Below, piece after piece: positions 55,283 to 64,000 of a DNA stretch of 64,000 nucleotides. The translations under genes were made by a program, and so were the position numbers. Each line of letters opens with the position of its first letter. The stretch's first letter is position 1. This DNA comes from an uncultured Bartonella sp. (GTDB taxonomy: Bacteria > Pseudomonadota > Alphaproteobacteria > Rhizobiales > Rhizobiaceae): contig NZ_CAMLFE010000002.1 in NCBI RefSeq assembly GCF_946479275.1, positions 158,482-222,481 on the forward strand, given 5' to 3'. The notes beneath the pieces were generated by a model that searched no databases, was not told where the DNA came from, and was given only the letters and a program-made list of their open reading frames with translations.

Positions 55283-57586
55283 CTATTCTTTGTCTTTATC
55301 AGCATTCTTCTTGCGACGATGTTTTTTTTCAGGCTTATCGGACTTTTCATCCTTTTCACCCTCATCGTGTTTTTCGCTCTTTTCACCACTGTCGTCATGG
55401 TGTTTTTCAGTCTTTTCATGCTTTCCATGTTTTTCGGCATGGTCAGCATCTTCAGACTTTGCATTTTCTTCGCGCGGGATTTCCTGCCCTGTTTCCTGAT
55501 CGACAACTTTCATCGACAGGCGAACTTTGCCACGATCGTCAAAGCCCATGAGTTTGACCCAAACCTTCTGGCCTTCCTTGACAACATCGGTAGTCTTGTT
55601 AACGCGTTCGGGAGCCAATTGGGAAATGTGAACCAGACCGTCACGGGGACCAAAGAAATTGACGAAAGCGCCAAAATCGGCTGTTTTCACAACAGTACCC
55701 TGATAGATCTGTCCAACTTCCGGCTCATCGACGATAGAGTGGATCCAACGCTTGGCAGCTTCGATTGTTTTTGCATCGGAAGATGCAATTTTGATCGTGC
55801 CGTCATCCTCGATATTGATCTTCGCACCGGTTTGCTCGGTAATCTCGCGGATAACCTTGCCGCCAGAGCCGATAACATCGCGGATCTTGTCGACAGGAAT
55901 ATTCATCATCTCAATACGCGGAGCATATTCACCCAGCTCGGAACGCGCACCGGTCAAAGCTTTGGCCATTTCACCGAGAATATGGATACGACCTTCTTTG
56001 GCCTGTCCGAGAGCAACTTTCATGATGTCTTCGGTAATGCCGTTGATCTTGATATCCATCTGCAAGGCAGTAACACCATTTTCTGTACCGGCAACCTTGA
56101 AATCCATATCGCCAAGATGATCTTCATCGCCAAGAATATCAGAAAGGATCGCATAACGGTCACCTTCCTTGATAAGCCCCATAGCAATACCGGCAACAGG
56201 ATGCTGCAACGGAACACCGGCATCCATCAATGCCAGAGATGTACCGCAAACGGTTGCCATGGATGACGAACCGTTAGATTCGGTAATTTCCGAAACGGCG
56301 CGGATTGTGTAAGGGAAACTTTCCTGCGAGGGAAGCATCGGATGGATTGCACGCCATGCAAGTTTTCCATGACCGATTTCACGACGTCCCGGAGAACCGA
56401 TACGGCCGGTTTCACCAACTGAAAATGGCGGGAAGTTATAATGGAGAAGGAAGGTTTCCTTATACATTCCGGTAAGCGAGTCGATATATTGTTCGTCTTC
56501 ACCGGTTCCCAATGTTGCAACAACGACGGCCTGTGTTTCACCACGTGTAAACAATGCAGAACCGTGGGTGCGCGGCAAAATGCCGACTTCCGTATATATC
56601 GGACGGACTGTTTTCAAATCACGACCATCAATACGGCTGCCGTTATCAAGAATATTCCAGCGGACAATTTTTGCCTGCAAATGCTTGAAAACTGTTGCGA
56701 TTTCTTCCGCATTATATTCCGGTTCTTCTTCGCCTTCCGGCATGAATTTTGCGTCAACCTTGGCTTTAACCGCATCAACAGCAGCATAACGTTCCTGCTT
56801 GTCGGTAAGCTGATAGGCCTTACGCAAATCCTTTTCGGCGAATTTGAGCATCTTCTTTTCCAGATCGCTCAGATCTTCAGGAGCAAATTCGCGCGGTTCC
56901 TTGGCAGCAACTTCGGCAAGTTTGATAATTGCATCAATAACCGGTTTGAAGCCGTTATGACCGAAAATAACAGCACCGAGCATAACATCTTCGCTGAGTT
57001 CCTGTGCTTCCGATTCAACCATCAAAACAGCATCGGATGTGCCAGCAACGACGAGATCAAGCTTTGATTCCGGCATTTCATCGATATTAGGGTTCAGCAC
57101 ATATTTGCCGTTGATATAACCAACGCGTGCGCCACCAATCGGCCCCATGAACGGAACACCCGAAAGAGTCAATGCAGCAGAAGCTGCGATCATCGACAAA
57201 ATGTCGGGGTTGTTTTCAAGGTCATGCTGCAAAACAGTAATAATGACCTGTGTTTCGTTTTTATAGCCTTCAGCAAAAAGCGGGCGGATCGGACGATCGA
57301 TCAAACGTGAAATCAATGTTTCACCTTCGCTCGGACGACCTTCACGTTTGAAATAGCCCCCCGGTATTTTACCGGCTGCATAAGTCTTTTCCTGATAATT
57401 GACTGTGAGCGGGAAAAAATCCTGTCCGGGTTTGGGTTCCTTTTCAGAAACTACCGTGGCGAGAACGATTGTTTCGCCGTAAGTTGCCATAACGGCACCA
57501 TCAGCCTGACGGGCAATTTTGCCTGTTTCAAGAGTCAGCGGGCGGCCTGCCCAGTCGATCTCTACTTTATGAGTGTTAAAAAACAT
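55283..57586 (-). CDS. pnp: Polyribonucleotide nucleotidyltransferase (PNPase)
   Basis: A phosphorolytic 3'-5' exoribonuclease of the RNA degradosome. The preferred start, ATG 57586 (AAGGA upstream), gives 767 residues beginning [12 protein letters not shown]; the frame extends 12 codons further. Two RNase PH domains (the second holding [20 protein letters not shown]), a KH domain ([19 protein letters not shown]) and an S1 domain ([20 protein letters not shown]) are in order. The last ~70 residues are a tail of Lys, Glu, Asp and His ([20 protein letters not shown]). rpsO precedes it, the usual order. Confidence 0.95.
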   Translation of the reverse strand: MFFNTHKVEIDWAGRPLTLETGKIARQADGAVMATYGETIVLATVVSEKEPKPGQDFFPLTVNYQEKTYAAGKIPGGYFKREGRPSEGETLISRLIDRPIRPLFAEGYKNETQVIITVLQHDLENNPDILSMIAASAALTLSGVPFMGPIGGARVGYINGKYVLNPNIDEMPESKLDLVVAGTSDAVLMVESEAQELSEDVMLGAVIFGHNGFKPVIDAIIKLAEVAAKEPREFAPEDLSDLEKKMLKFAEKDLRKAYQLTDKQERYAAVDAVKAKVDAKFMPEGEEEPEYNAEEIATVFKHLQAKIVRWNILDNGSRIDGRDLKTVRPIYTEVGILPRTHGSALFTRGETQAVVVATLGTGEDEQYIDSLTGMYKETFLLHYNFPPFSVGETGRIGSPGRREIGHGKLAWRAIHPMLPSQESFPYTIRAVSEITESNGSSSMATVCGTSLALMDAGVPLQHPVAGIAMGLIKEGDRYAILSDILGDEDHLGDMDFKVAGTENGVTALQMDIKINGITEDIMKVALGQAKEGRIHILGEMAKALTGARSELGEYAPRIEMMNIPVDKIRDVIGSGGKVIREITEQTGAKINIEDDGTIKIASSDAKTIEAAKRWIHSIVDEPEVGQIYQGTVVKTADFGAFVNFFGPRDGLVHISQLAPERVNKTTDVVKEGQKVWVKLMGFDDRGKVRLSMKVVDQETGQEIPREENAKSEDADHAEKHGKHEKTEKHHDDSGEKSEKHDEGEKDEKSDKPEKKHRRKKNADKDKE

Positions 57587-57751
57587 TTCTTGTCCTTGAT
57601 TAACCGTAAAAGGTACCTTCACCTTGTTAACGGTTTAGTTCTTTGGTCATGCCATGGGCAAGACAACGAGGCGCATCCGACTTCTTTCCCGATGCGACCG
57701 GCAATCCTGCCCCATGACGGTTCCTCTTTTTCGCCAGCTTTTTCAAGTTGT

Positions 57752-57790
57752 CGAAATTGAAAGGCGGGAAACCACATAATTTCCCGCCTT
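57752..57790 (-). terminator. Hairpin between rpsO and pnp
   Basis: AAGGCGGGAAA (57761-57771) pairs with TTTCCCGCCTT (57780-57790). On the minus strand it follows the rpsO stop and precedes TCAATTTCG, so it is a moderate terminator or processing hairpin that may set the rpsO to pnp ratio. Confidence 0.65.
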
Positions 57791-57796
57791 GATTGT

Positions 57797-58066
57797 TTAG
57801 CGACGCAAGCCGAGCTTGGAAATCAACGACTGATAACGTTTTTCATCGACACCGTTAAGGTAATCGAGAAGGCGACGGCGTTGGGAAACAAGTTTCAAAA
57901 GACCACGGCGGGAATGGTTATCCTTTTTGTGGGATTTGAAATGCTCGGTCAAATTGGCAATACGTTCAGACAAAATAGCGACCTGTACTTCCGGCGAACC
58001 TGTATCGCCTTCCTTGGTTGCATATTCTTTGATCAAAGCCTGTTTACGTTCAGCAGTAATCGACAT
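57797..58066 (-). CDS. rpsO: Small ribosomal subunit protein S15
   Basis: S15 binds 16S rRNA early in 30S assembly and contacts 23S rRNA. The 89 residues match the family, with [21 protein letters not shown] (about 22-42) and [20 protein letters not shown] (about 51-70). GAAAGGATGA precedes the ATG. It normally follows truB, but here an opposite-strand transporter gene separates them. A GC-rich leader hairpin is present upstream. Confidence 0.97.
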   Translation of the reverse strand: MSITAERKQALIKEYATKEGDTGSPEVQVAILSERIANLTEHFKSHKKDNHSRRGLLKLVSQRRRLLDYLNGVDEKRYQSLISKLGLRR

Positions 58067-58593
58067 CGGTTCATCCTTTCAAAACCGAGTGGGACATTGA
58101 AGACGCCCCGGCCGGGATGTCGTCCAGCTAGGGTCTATGAATCGACAAATGCAAAAAGCACATGCACGGTGGCTTCATATATAGGAATTATACTTGAATT
58201 ACTAGTCCTACCTTTTGTCCCCCGAAGTTTTCGACTATTTTCGCTTTGCTATTCTCTTTTCCTCGCAAACAATAAAAATTTAGGCGATTAGCAAAAATGT
58301 AAACAATGAGCGGAAAAAGCTATTATCTATCCCTCTTCACGAAATCTCTTTGAAATAAAGTCGTTTATTTACCGAATTCGATTTCCAGTTCTTGTTGAAT
58401 AAAATAATTTCTCTTGCAATATCTGAAAAATATACAAGCATTCTCTCATAGTCGAATAGACCGATCCGGTATAGTTGACAAGAATAAGTGTGCAGATTTT
58501 CACAACCGGATTGGAATGACGTTACTTGACACTTGCGGCTTCAAAGGCTCTCACCTAGATTGGGTGCAATAAAAGTCCAAATTCCGGGAACCG
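58067..58593. other. Divergent spacer between rpsO and the MFS gene, with a leader hairpin
   Basis: 527 bases without a gene. Near rpsO, GACG (58102-58105) and CGTC (58121-58124) flank the palindrome CCCGGCCGGG (58107-58116), a GC-rich hairpin in the rpsO 5' leader that may be the S15 autoregulatory site. The remainder is AT-rich and must hold promoters for both genes. Confidence 0.45.
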
Positions 58594-60225
58594 ATGCAAC
58601 AAAAAAGCTCGACACTTGCGCCATTTAAAAGCCAGGCTTTCAGAAGCCTATGGGCGGCAACGCTTGTTTCAAATCTGGGTGGGCTTATCCAGACAGTCGG
58701 TGCCGGCTGGATTATGACATTAATCAGCACGTCCCATTCAATGGTGGGGCTTGTTCAGGGCGCCAACACTTTACCGGTTGTCATTTTTTCTCTTCTCGCC
58801 GGTGCTCTTGCCGATAATTTCAACCGTCGGCAGATCATGATTACCGCACAGTTGATGATGATGGCGGTTTCTGTTCTCCTTGCTGTTCTCACCTGTTTCG
58901 ATCTCTTAACGCCGTGGCTCCTCCTTGCCTTTACATTTTTGATCGGCTGTGGCTCCGCGCTTTATAATCCCCCTTGGCAAGCGACCGTTGGCGACATTGT
59001 ACCACGCGAGGATATTTCCGCAGCAGTGACTTTAAATAGCGTGGGCTTCAATTTGATGCGCAGCGTCGGGCCTGCAACCGGCGGTGCAATTGTTGCCGCC
59101 TTTGGCGGCGCGGCAGCTTTTATCGTCAATGCCTTCAGCTATATTCCGCTTCTTGGCGCCCTGTTTTTCTGGAAACCCAATTACGCAAATAACGGTTTGC
59201 CGCGCGAAAGACTCGTTGCAGCAATGTCTGACGGATTACGCTATGTTTTGATGTCGCCGCATCTTCTAAACATCATGACGCGGGCATTCATGTTCGGCCT
59301 TGGTGCCATATCGGTTCTGGCTCTTCTTCCCATTATTGCCCACGAAAAACTTGATGGCGGAGCGCTCATTTACGGGACATTGCTCGGTTCTTTCGGAGTA
59401 GGAGCAATTGCTGCCGGCATTATCAATTCCTGGGTCAGACGGCGCTTTCCCTCGGAAGCTATTGTTGCCGGTTCATTCGTCGGCTATGCGCTATCTTGCC
59501 TGTTGCTCGCTTTGAGTGACTCGTCAATTATTGCCCATATTGTCCTTTTTCCGGCCGGTATGTGTTGGGTTCTGGCGCTTTCGCTCTTTAATGTTTCGGT
59601 GCAATTATCAACGCCACGCTGGGTTGTATCCCGCGCCTTGGCTCTTTATCAGACATCATCGTTTGGTGGCATGGCGGTCGGAAGCTGGTTATGGGGAAGT
59701 CTTGCTGACAATTATTCGCCCGTCATTGCGCTTTATATATGTGCTGCATTCCTCATTGTTGGAGCATTGATGGGATTTAAATTCACCATCTTTGAAATAC
59801 CGAGCATCAATCTTGACCCGCTCGATCAATTCCGCGAACCGGAACTGCATCTTGATCTTCAGGCTAGAAGCGGCCCGATCATGATTCTGATCGACTACGA
59901 GATCAAAGACGAGAACATCCCAGAATTTCTCGAAACGATGTCGTTGAGGCGTCGCATCAGACTGCGTGACGGAGCAAGGCAATGGACGCTATTGCGCGAT
60001 CTTGAACACCCGAACCGTTGGGTTGAAACCTATCATATGCCGACATGGGTGGATTATTTGAGGCACAATCGCCGCCGCACCAAAGCCGATGCAGACGTAA
60101 CAGAAAAGCTGCGCAAACTTAGTGAAATTCCGGAAGGCATGCGCGTTCACCGCATGATCGAACGTCACACTGTACCGGAAGCCAACCAGATACAAGTCAA
60201 GCACTCGGCCCATCATCTGCATTGA
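58594..60225 (+). CDS. MFS transporter of the MFS_3 (EntS-like) family with C-terminal extra domain
   Basis: 543 residues. The first ~410 form a twelve-helix major facilitator (FRSLWAATLVSNLGGLIQTV, then ADNFNRRQIMITAQ as the motif-A loop). Residues about 420-543 form a soluble cytosolic domain (IMILIDYEIKDENIPEFLET, RDGARQWTLLRDLEHPNRWV) resembling the dimeric alpha/beta barrel of antibiotic-monooxygenase-like proteins, a fusion known for MFS_3. The substrate is unknown; siderophores and drugs are exported by relatives. GGGA lies before the ATG. It is on the opposite strand to, and inserted between, rpsO and truB. Confidence 0.88.
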   Translation: MQQKSSTLAPFKSQAFRSLWAATLVSNLGGLIQTVGAGWIMTLISTSHSMVGLVQGANTLPVVIFSLLAGALADNFNRRQIMITAQLMMMAVSVLLAVLTCFDLLTPWLLLAFTFLIGCGSALYNPPWQATVGDIVPREDISAAVTLNSVGFNLMRSVGPATGGAIVAAFGGAAAFIVNAFSYIPLLGALFFWKPNYANNGLPRERLVAAMSDGLRYVLMSPHLLNIMTRAFMFGLGAISVLALLPIIAHEKLDGGALIYGTLLGSFGVGAIAAGIINSWVRRRFPSEAIVAGSFVGYALSCLLLALSDSSIIAHIVLFPAGMCWVLALSLFNVSVQLSTPRWVVSRALALYQTSSFGGMAVGSWLWGSLADNYSPVIALYICAAFLIVGALMGFKFTIFEIPSINLDPLDQFREPELHLDLQARSGPIMILIDYEIKDENIPEFLETMSLRRRIRLRDGARQWTLLRDLEHPNRWVETYHMPTWVDYLRHNRRRTKADADVTEKLRKLSEIPEGMRVHRMIERHTVPEANQIQVKHSAHHLH

Positions 60226-60767
60226 ACCGCCATTCGACGAGAATATAAATAACTGCGTTCACAAAAACTGGTCGAGCGACACATAACTTATTGTCCGGCA
60301 CCTCTTCGATTTCATGATAAACCGGCGTCGATACGTACGGGAAAAAGACATATTTGCCAATTCGGCCCCTGTTTAAAGCCAATATATCTGCGGCAAGTAA
60401 ACGGTGACTTCTGTTTTTCAAATTAATGGTTTGAATATAGCGGTTTATTTTCGGCCGTATGGTCAATTCCGGTTCCCGTCGACCTGTTGCCCCAATCTCA
60501 CAACAGCTTATTATATCCTTCAAACGGACGGTTTTTGACGAGTCAAGATATGGATATTGATCGTAAAACACAAAGCGAGTGTCAAACTTTGTTAAGTTAT
60601 AACAAACTTAAGGGCACAAGTTGTAACAAGTTGGATAAATGGCGTTTGCCGGAGCGCTCTCCGGCAAAAATCAGCTATTTTCGTTCAAAAAACCACCCAT
60701 CGGCTAAACTTCGTTGAATAAGGCAAAGGCGAAACACTAATCTTCCTTTTTTCAGTCTCCCCTGAAA
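60226..60767. other. Convergent spacer between the MFS gene and truB
   Basis: No supported gene. AAGTTATAACAA (60594-60605) and AAGTTGTAACAA (60618-60629) are direct repeats 24 bases apart, each partly palindromic. TTTGCCGGAG (60645-60654) and CTCCGGCAAA (60659-60668) form a perfect 10-bp hairpin without a clear T run. A 124-codon minus-strand frame (60197-60571) overlaps the MFS end, starts at GTG without a binding site and is not called. Confidence 0.45.
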
Positions 60768-61730
60768 TCAGCCAATTGTGAAAACGCGTTTGGGCTTGAA
60801 CTGGCCTTTTTCGATCATACCGATAGCCAGCAATTTGCCCTTATGAGTTGCACAAACTTCGTCTTCATCAACAGGTGCGTCACGTCCGCGTAACAAAACG
60901 GGGTTTCCCATTCTCACACGATAAGCCTGCTCGTCGCTTAACGGATATTGGGGCAGAAATTCGAGTGCCGCACCGGTTTCGATCAAAAGTTCATCCAGAG
61001 CCGAGAAATCGCGTGACGGATAGATGCCGTTCTCGTCGGCTTCGCCTCTTTCCGGCGCCGCAGCCTCCAAATCTTCAAGGCTGACAAAATCATCTTCGAC
61101 AAAAGGGGAAACTTCGATGCGACGCAAATTGGCAATATAGCCATAGCACCCGAGTTCTCTTCCCATATCGCGGGCAAGAGCACGCACATAAGTCCCTTTA
61201 CCGCATTCCACTTCGAAGATCGACTGCCCTTCCGGCATCATCTCGATAAGCTCAAGGCTATCAATCTCAACTTCACGAGCCGGAATTTCGATTTTTTCGC
61301 CATCTCGTGCCAGATCATAAGCACGGTTGCCATCAATTTTGATGGCAGAAAATTGCGGCGGAGTTTGAAGAATTGTGCCTGTGTAATTGGGCAATATCGC
61401 CAATATTTCTTCTTTACTTGGCCGCTTGTCGGAAGTTTTTGTCACCACGCCTTCCATGTCATCGGTATTGTGTTCTTCACCCCATGAAACAGTAAAGCGA
61501 TAAACTTTTGTACCATCGACAACATAGGGAACAGTTTTTGTGGCTTCTCCCAAGGCAATTGGCAGCATGCCCGAAGCAAGCGGGTCAAGCGTTCCGGCGT
61601 GACCGGCTTTTTCGGCCTGAAACAGCCATTTGATTTTTGAAACGGCCTCGGTCGACCCCATGCCCTCCGGTTTATCCAGAATCACCCAACCCGAAACCGG
61701 ACGGCCTTTTTTCTTTCGCTGACGCGCCAT
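60768..61730 (-). CDS. truB: tRNA pseudouridine-55 synthase TruB
   Basis: TruB makes the universal pseudouridine 55 in the T loop of tRNAs. 320 residues; catalytic Asp49 is in [18 protein letters not shown]. The conserved KxxR-type loop [19 protein letters not shown] near 178-196 is present, and a short PUA-like C-terminal part follows. AAGGAATAG is upstream of the ATG. It starts six bases after rbfA. The gene order infB-rbfA-truB is conserved. Confidence 0.95.
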   Translation of the reverse strand: MARQRKKKGRPVSGWVILDKPEGMGSTEAVSKIKWLFQAEKAGHAGTLDPLASGMLPIALGEATKTVPYVVDGTKVYRFTVSWGEEHNTDDMEGVVTKTSDKRPSKEEILAILPNYTGTILQTPPQFSAIKIDGNRAYDLARDGEKIEIPAREVEIDSLELIEMMPEGQSIFEVECGKGTYVRALARDMGRELGCYGYIANLRRIEVSPFVEDDFVSLEDLEAAAPERGEADENGIYPSRDFSALDELLIETGAALEFLPQYPLSDEQAYRVRMGNPVLLRGRDAPVDEDEVCATHKGKLLAIGMIEKGQFKPKRVFTIG

Positions 61731-61736
61731 AAAATT

Positions 61737-62135
61737 CTATTCCTTTTCCTCGTCATCGTGATGCAGATCACGAGCCACTTCCGGCGAGTGCAACAAGGCA
61801 TCAATTTTTGCAAAATTGTCAAAACTCGTATCCACCTTGAAACGGAATTCCGGCATATATCTCAATTGCCGCAGCTGGGGCCCTAACTCGCCACGAATAA
61901 ATCTTGCATGGTGATTGAGTGCTTTTACCACCTCTTCTGCATCCGCATCGGCAAGTGGCGCAACAAAACAGGTTGCAACGCGTAAATCCGGCGACATACT
62001 GACTTCCGTTGCACTGAGCACAACACCGTCAAGCACCGGATCCAGAATAACTCCGCGCTGGAAGACGGAAGCAAGAGCATGGCGAACCTGCTCGCCGACA
62101 CGCAATTGCCTTTGGGATGGACCAGCATGTTTCAT
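61737..62135 (-). CDS. rbfA: Ribosome-binding factor A
   Basis: RbfA binds the 30S subunit and helps to mature the 16S 5' end, important in the cold. The type II KH fold is visible: [20 protein letters not shown] at the N-terminus, [17 protein letters not shown], then [23 protein letters not shown] 62135, with AAAGGT upstream, gives 132 residues, the normal length; the frame is open a further 26 codons. An acidic end (HHDDEEKE) precedes truB by six bases. Confidence 0.94.
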   Translation of the reverse strand: MKHAGPSQRQLRVGEQVRHALASVFQRGVILDPVLDGVVLSATEVSMSPDLRVATCFVAPLADADAEEVVKALNHHARFIRGELGPQLRQLRYMPEFRFKVDTSFDNFAKIDALLHSPEVARDLHHDDEEKE

Positions 62136-62232
62136 AGCTATTACCTTTGATTTTTCGGGCGCATATTTTTTAAGATCAATACCCCGAAATTTTTCCGAAC
62201 GATCAATTCGCATCGAATCAAAGCGGCCAAAC

Positions 62233-62312
62233 GCCGCTTAAAAACCGTTGCGACTTTCGTTCATCAGACGGGATCTTTTGTTTGGCCATATCATTCAATA
62301 TATGGCCAAACA
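62233..62312 (-). other. Hairpins between infB and rbfA
   Basis: TGTTTGGCCATAT (62279-62291) pairs over 13 bp with ATATGGCCAAACA (62300-62312), directly after the infB stop. A second stem, AAGCGGC/GCCGCTT, lies at 62221-62239. Neither is followed by T on the coding strand, so they look like processing or stability elements rather than terminators. Confidence 0.5.
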
Positions 62313-62321
62313 TGAGATGAT

Positions 62322-64000
62322 TTAGAGCGAGCGTTTAATGGTTTCAACGCGGAACGCTTCGATAACATCTCCAACGCGAATATCATCATAATTCTCGAAT
62401 GCCATACCACATTCCTGACCGGCTGGAACTTCGGCGACTTCATCTTTGAAGCGTTTCAAAGTCTTGAGCTTGCCTTCATGAACAACAACATGATCGCGGA
62501 TAAGGCGTACACCCTCGCCGCGCTCCATCTTGCCTTCCGTAACACGACAACCGGCGACCTTTCCAACCTTGGAAATGTTGAAGACTTCGATAATCTCTGC
62601 ATTGCCAAGGAAAGTTTCGCGCCGTTCCGGCGTCAACATACCCGACATTGCTGCTTTCACATCGTCAACAAGATCATAAATGATATTATAGTAACGAATT
62701 TCGATGCCTTGTGCTTCGGCTGCATCACGTGCCTGACTATTGGCACGAACATTGAAGCCGATAATCGCAGCATTGGATGCTGCCGCCAACGATACATCGC
62801 TTTCCGTAATACCACCGGGAGCGGCATGGACAATATGGGCGCGCACTTCGTCATTACCTAGTTTTTCAAGCGCTGACGTAATGGCTTCAACAGACCCCTG
62901 GACATCCCCTTTGATGACCAGCGGAAATTCTTTCATGCCGCTTGTCTGCATCCGGTTCATCATCTGTTCAAGTGAACCGCGCGAGCCTGCCTGCCGCGCA
63001 ACTGCTTTTTCACGAGCCAAACGCTGACGATATTCGGCAATCTCGCGTGCCTGGGCTTCATTGGCGACAACCGCAAAACGGTCACCGGCCTGTGGTGTGC
63101 CTTGCATACCGAGAACTTCGACCGGCATTGACGGAGTCGCAGCTTTGATATGGGCACCACGATCATTGATAAGGGCACGAACACGCCCCCACTCGTTACC
63201 GGCAACGATAATATCGGAAGGATGCAATGTGCCCTTCTGGATGAGAACCGTTGCAACAGCACCGCGACCGCGATCAAGCTGCGCTTCGATAACAACACCT
63301 TCGGCAGTACGATCAGGATCGGCTTTCAAGTCGAGGATTTCCGCCTGTAACAGAATTGCTTCAAGAAGCTTGTCGATATTCTTGCCGGTTTTTGCCGAAA
63401 CTTCCACTTCCAGTGTGTCACCACCCATGCTTTCAACGAACACTTCATGCTGCAACAGTTCTGTTCTGACTTTCTGCGGGTCGGCAGCCGGCTTATCAAT
63501 CTTGTTGATAGCAACAATGATCGGCACGCCTGCAGCTTTTGCATGGTGAATGGATTCAATCGTTTGCGGCATAACACTATCGTCGGCTGCGACAACCAGA
63601 ACTGCAATATCGGTAACCTGCGCGCCACGGGCACGCATCGCTGTAAAGGCCGCATGTCCCGGTGTATCGATAAAGGTTATCTTCTGGCCCTTCTGCTCGA
63701 CCTGATAGGCACCGATATGCTGCGTAATACCACCCGCTTCACCGGCCACAACATTGGCATGGCGAATAGCATCAAGAAGCGACGTCTTGCCATGGTCAAC
63801 ATGCCCCATAATGGTTACGACAGGTGGGCGCGGTTTCAGCTTTGCCGGATCATCGGGAACATTGAAGAGACCTTCTTCAACATCCGATTCAGCAACGCGT
63901 TTTACCGTGTGGCCGAATTCTTCAGCAATCAATTGCGCCATATCGGCATCAATCACATCACCGGGCTTCAACATTTGCCCCTGTTTCATCAGATATTTGA
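62322..64000 (-). CDS. infB: Translation initiation factor IF-2 (5' end outside the window)
   Basis: IF-2 is the GTPase that brings initiator tRNA to the 30S subunit. Only the C-terminal ~559 residues are present; the frame is open to the window edge and the protein sequence before MKQGQM continues upstream. Visible parts are the end of the IF2_N region, the G domain with G1 [10 protein letters not shown]3 DTPGHAAF and G4 NKID, then domains II and III, and the fMet-tRNA-binding C2 domain ([20 protein letters not shown]). It is first of infB-rbfA-truB in the window. Confidence 0.96.
   Translation of the reverse strand, partial: KYLMKQGQMLKPGDVIDADMAQLIAEEFGHTVKRVAESDVEEGLFNVPDDPAKLKPRPPVVTIMGHVDHGKTSLLDAIRHANVVAGEAGGITQHIGAYQVEQKGQKITFIDTPGHAAFTAMRARGAQVTDIAVLVVAADDSVMPQTIESIHHAKAAGVPIIVAINKIDKPAADPQKVRTELLQHEVFVESMGGDTLEVEVSAKTGKNIDKLLEAILLQAEILDLKADPDRTAEGVVIEAQLDRGRGAVATVLIQKGTLHPSDIIVAGNEWGRVRALINDRGAHIKAATPSMPVEVLGMQGTPQAGDRFAVVANEAQAREIAEYRQRLAREKAVARQAGSRGSLEQMMNRMQTSGMKEFPLVIKGDVQGSVEAITSALEKLGNDEVRAHIVHAAPGGITESDVSLAAASNAAIIGFNVRANSQARDAAEAQGIEIRYYNIIYDLVDDVKAAMSGMLTPERRETFLGNAEIIEVFNISKVGKVAGCRVTEGKMERGEGVRLIRDHVVVHEGKLKTLKRFKDEVAEVPAGQECGMAFENYDDIRVGDVIEAFRVETIKRSL

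Noticed and set aside
60197..60571. 124-codon minus-strand frame after the MFS gene
   Set aside because: Overlaps the MFS coding end, starts at GTG without a binding site, and matches nothing that I recognise.
1..64000. CRISPR arrays, insertion sequences, prophage genes, toxin-antitoxin pairs
   Set aside because: No regularly spaced repeats, transposase, integrase or phage structural genes are recognised anywhere in the window.

Overview
The window looks like chromosomal DNA of an alphaproteobacterium of the order Hyphomicrobiales (Rhizobiales), most likely the Bartonellaceae/Brucellaceae branch. Evidence: Irr beside fabA-fabB-fabI, a double-length Dcd, DUF2093 and DUF4170 proteins, a waaA-lpxK lipid A cluster, a MutL with an endonuclease motif, a SAM-II riboswitch before metZ, and the 4.5S RNA gene directly upstream of dnaX. 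Base composition, judged by eye, is moderate (mid-40s % GC), higher than in blood-borne Bartonella; together with metZ and a PQQ glucose dehydrogenase this would fit an insect-gut Bartonella relative. That placement is inference. I see no insertion sequence, prophage or CRISPR array.

Layout. 1-2.9 kb: a lipoprotein, an aldo/keto reductase and tadA. 3-8.4 kb: rluB, rsmD and a pair of M16 peptidases (one catalytic, one inactive). 8.8-14.6 kb: pmbA, a cysQ-like phosphatase, DUF4170, a 38-residue membrane protein, a DUF374 acyltransferase, waaA and lpxK, an envelope/lipid A operon. 14.6-18.6 kb: DUF2093, mutL and metZ with a SAM-II leader. 18.9-22.9 kb: dcd, tRNA-Gly(CCC) and gcd, the last flanked by very AT-rich spacers. 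23.4-31 kb: a SleB-type hydrolase and the pstSCAB-phoU phosphate operon with a hairpin after pstS. 31-33.2 kb: gshB, a MoeB/ThiF-like E1 protein and a small hydrophilic protein. 33.7-40.2 kb: the yejABEF peptide importer and a membrane-anchored cytochrome c. 40.3-43.7 kb: kdsB-pheA, nudC and a HIT protein. 43.8-49.7 kb: 4.5S RNA, dnaX, ybaB, recR, a lytic transglycosylase and a cation efflux protein. 50-53.4 kb: irr divergent from fabA-fabB-fabI. 53.9-64 kb: rsmC, then pnp, rpsO, truB, rbfA and infB (cut by the window end), with an opposite-strand MFS transporter lying between rpsO and truB.

Themes. Most of the window is housekeeping: translation and RNA maturation (infB, rbfA, truB, rpsO, pnp, rluB, rsmD, rsmC, tadA, 4.5S RNA), envelope building (kdsB, waaA, lpxK, fabA/B/I, lytic transglycosylase), repair and replication (mutL, recR, dnaX) and phosphate, iron and sulfur control (pst, irr, metZ). 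The most unusual signals are non-coding. They are a SAM-II aptamer with an inserted hairpin and a possible terminator platform, a pseudoknot-capable nested repeat between cytochrome c and kdsB, a possible small RNA after gcd, a 20-bp palindrome over the irr promoter, and a recurring pattern of 13-19 bp tandem duplications in spacers.
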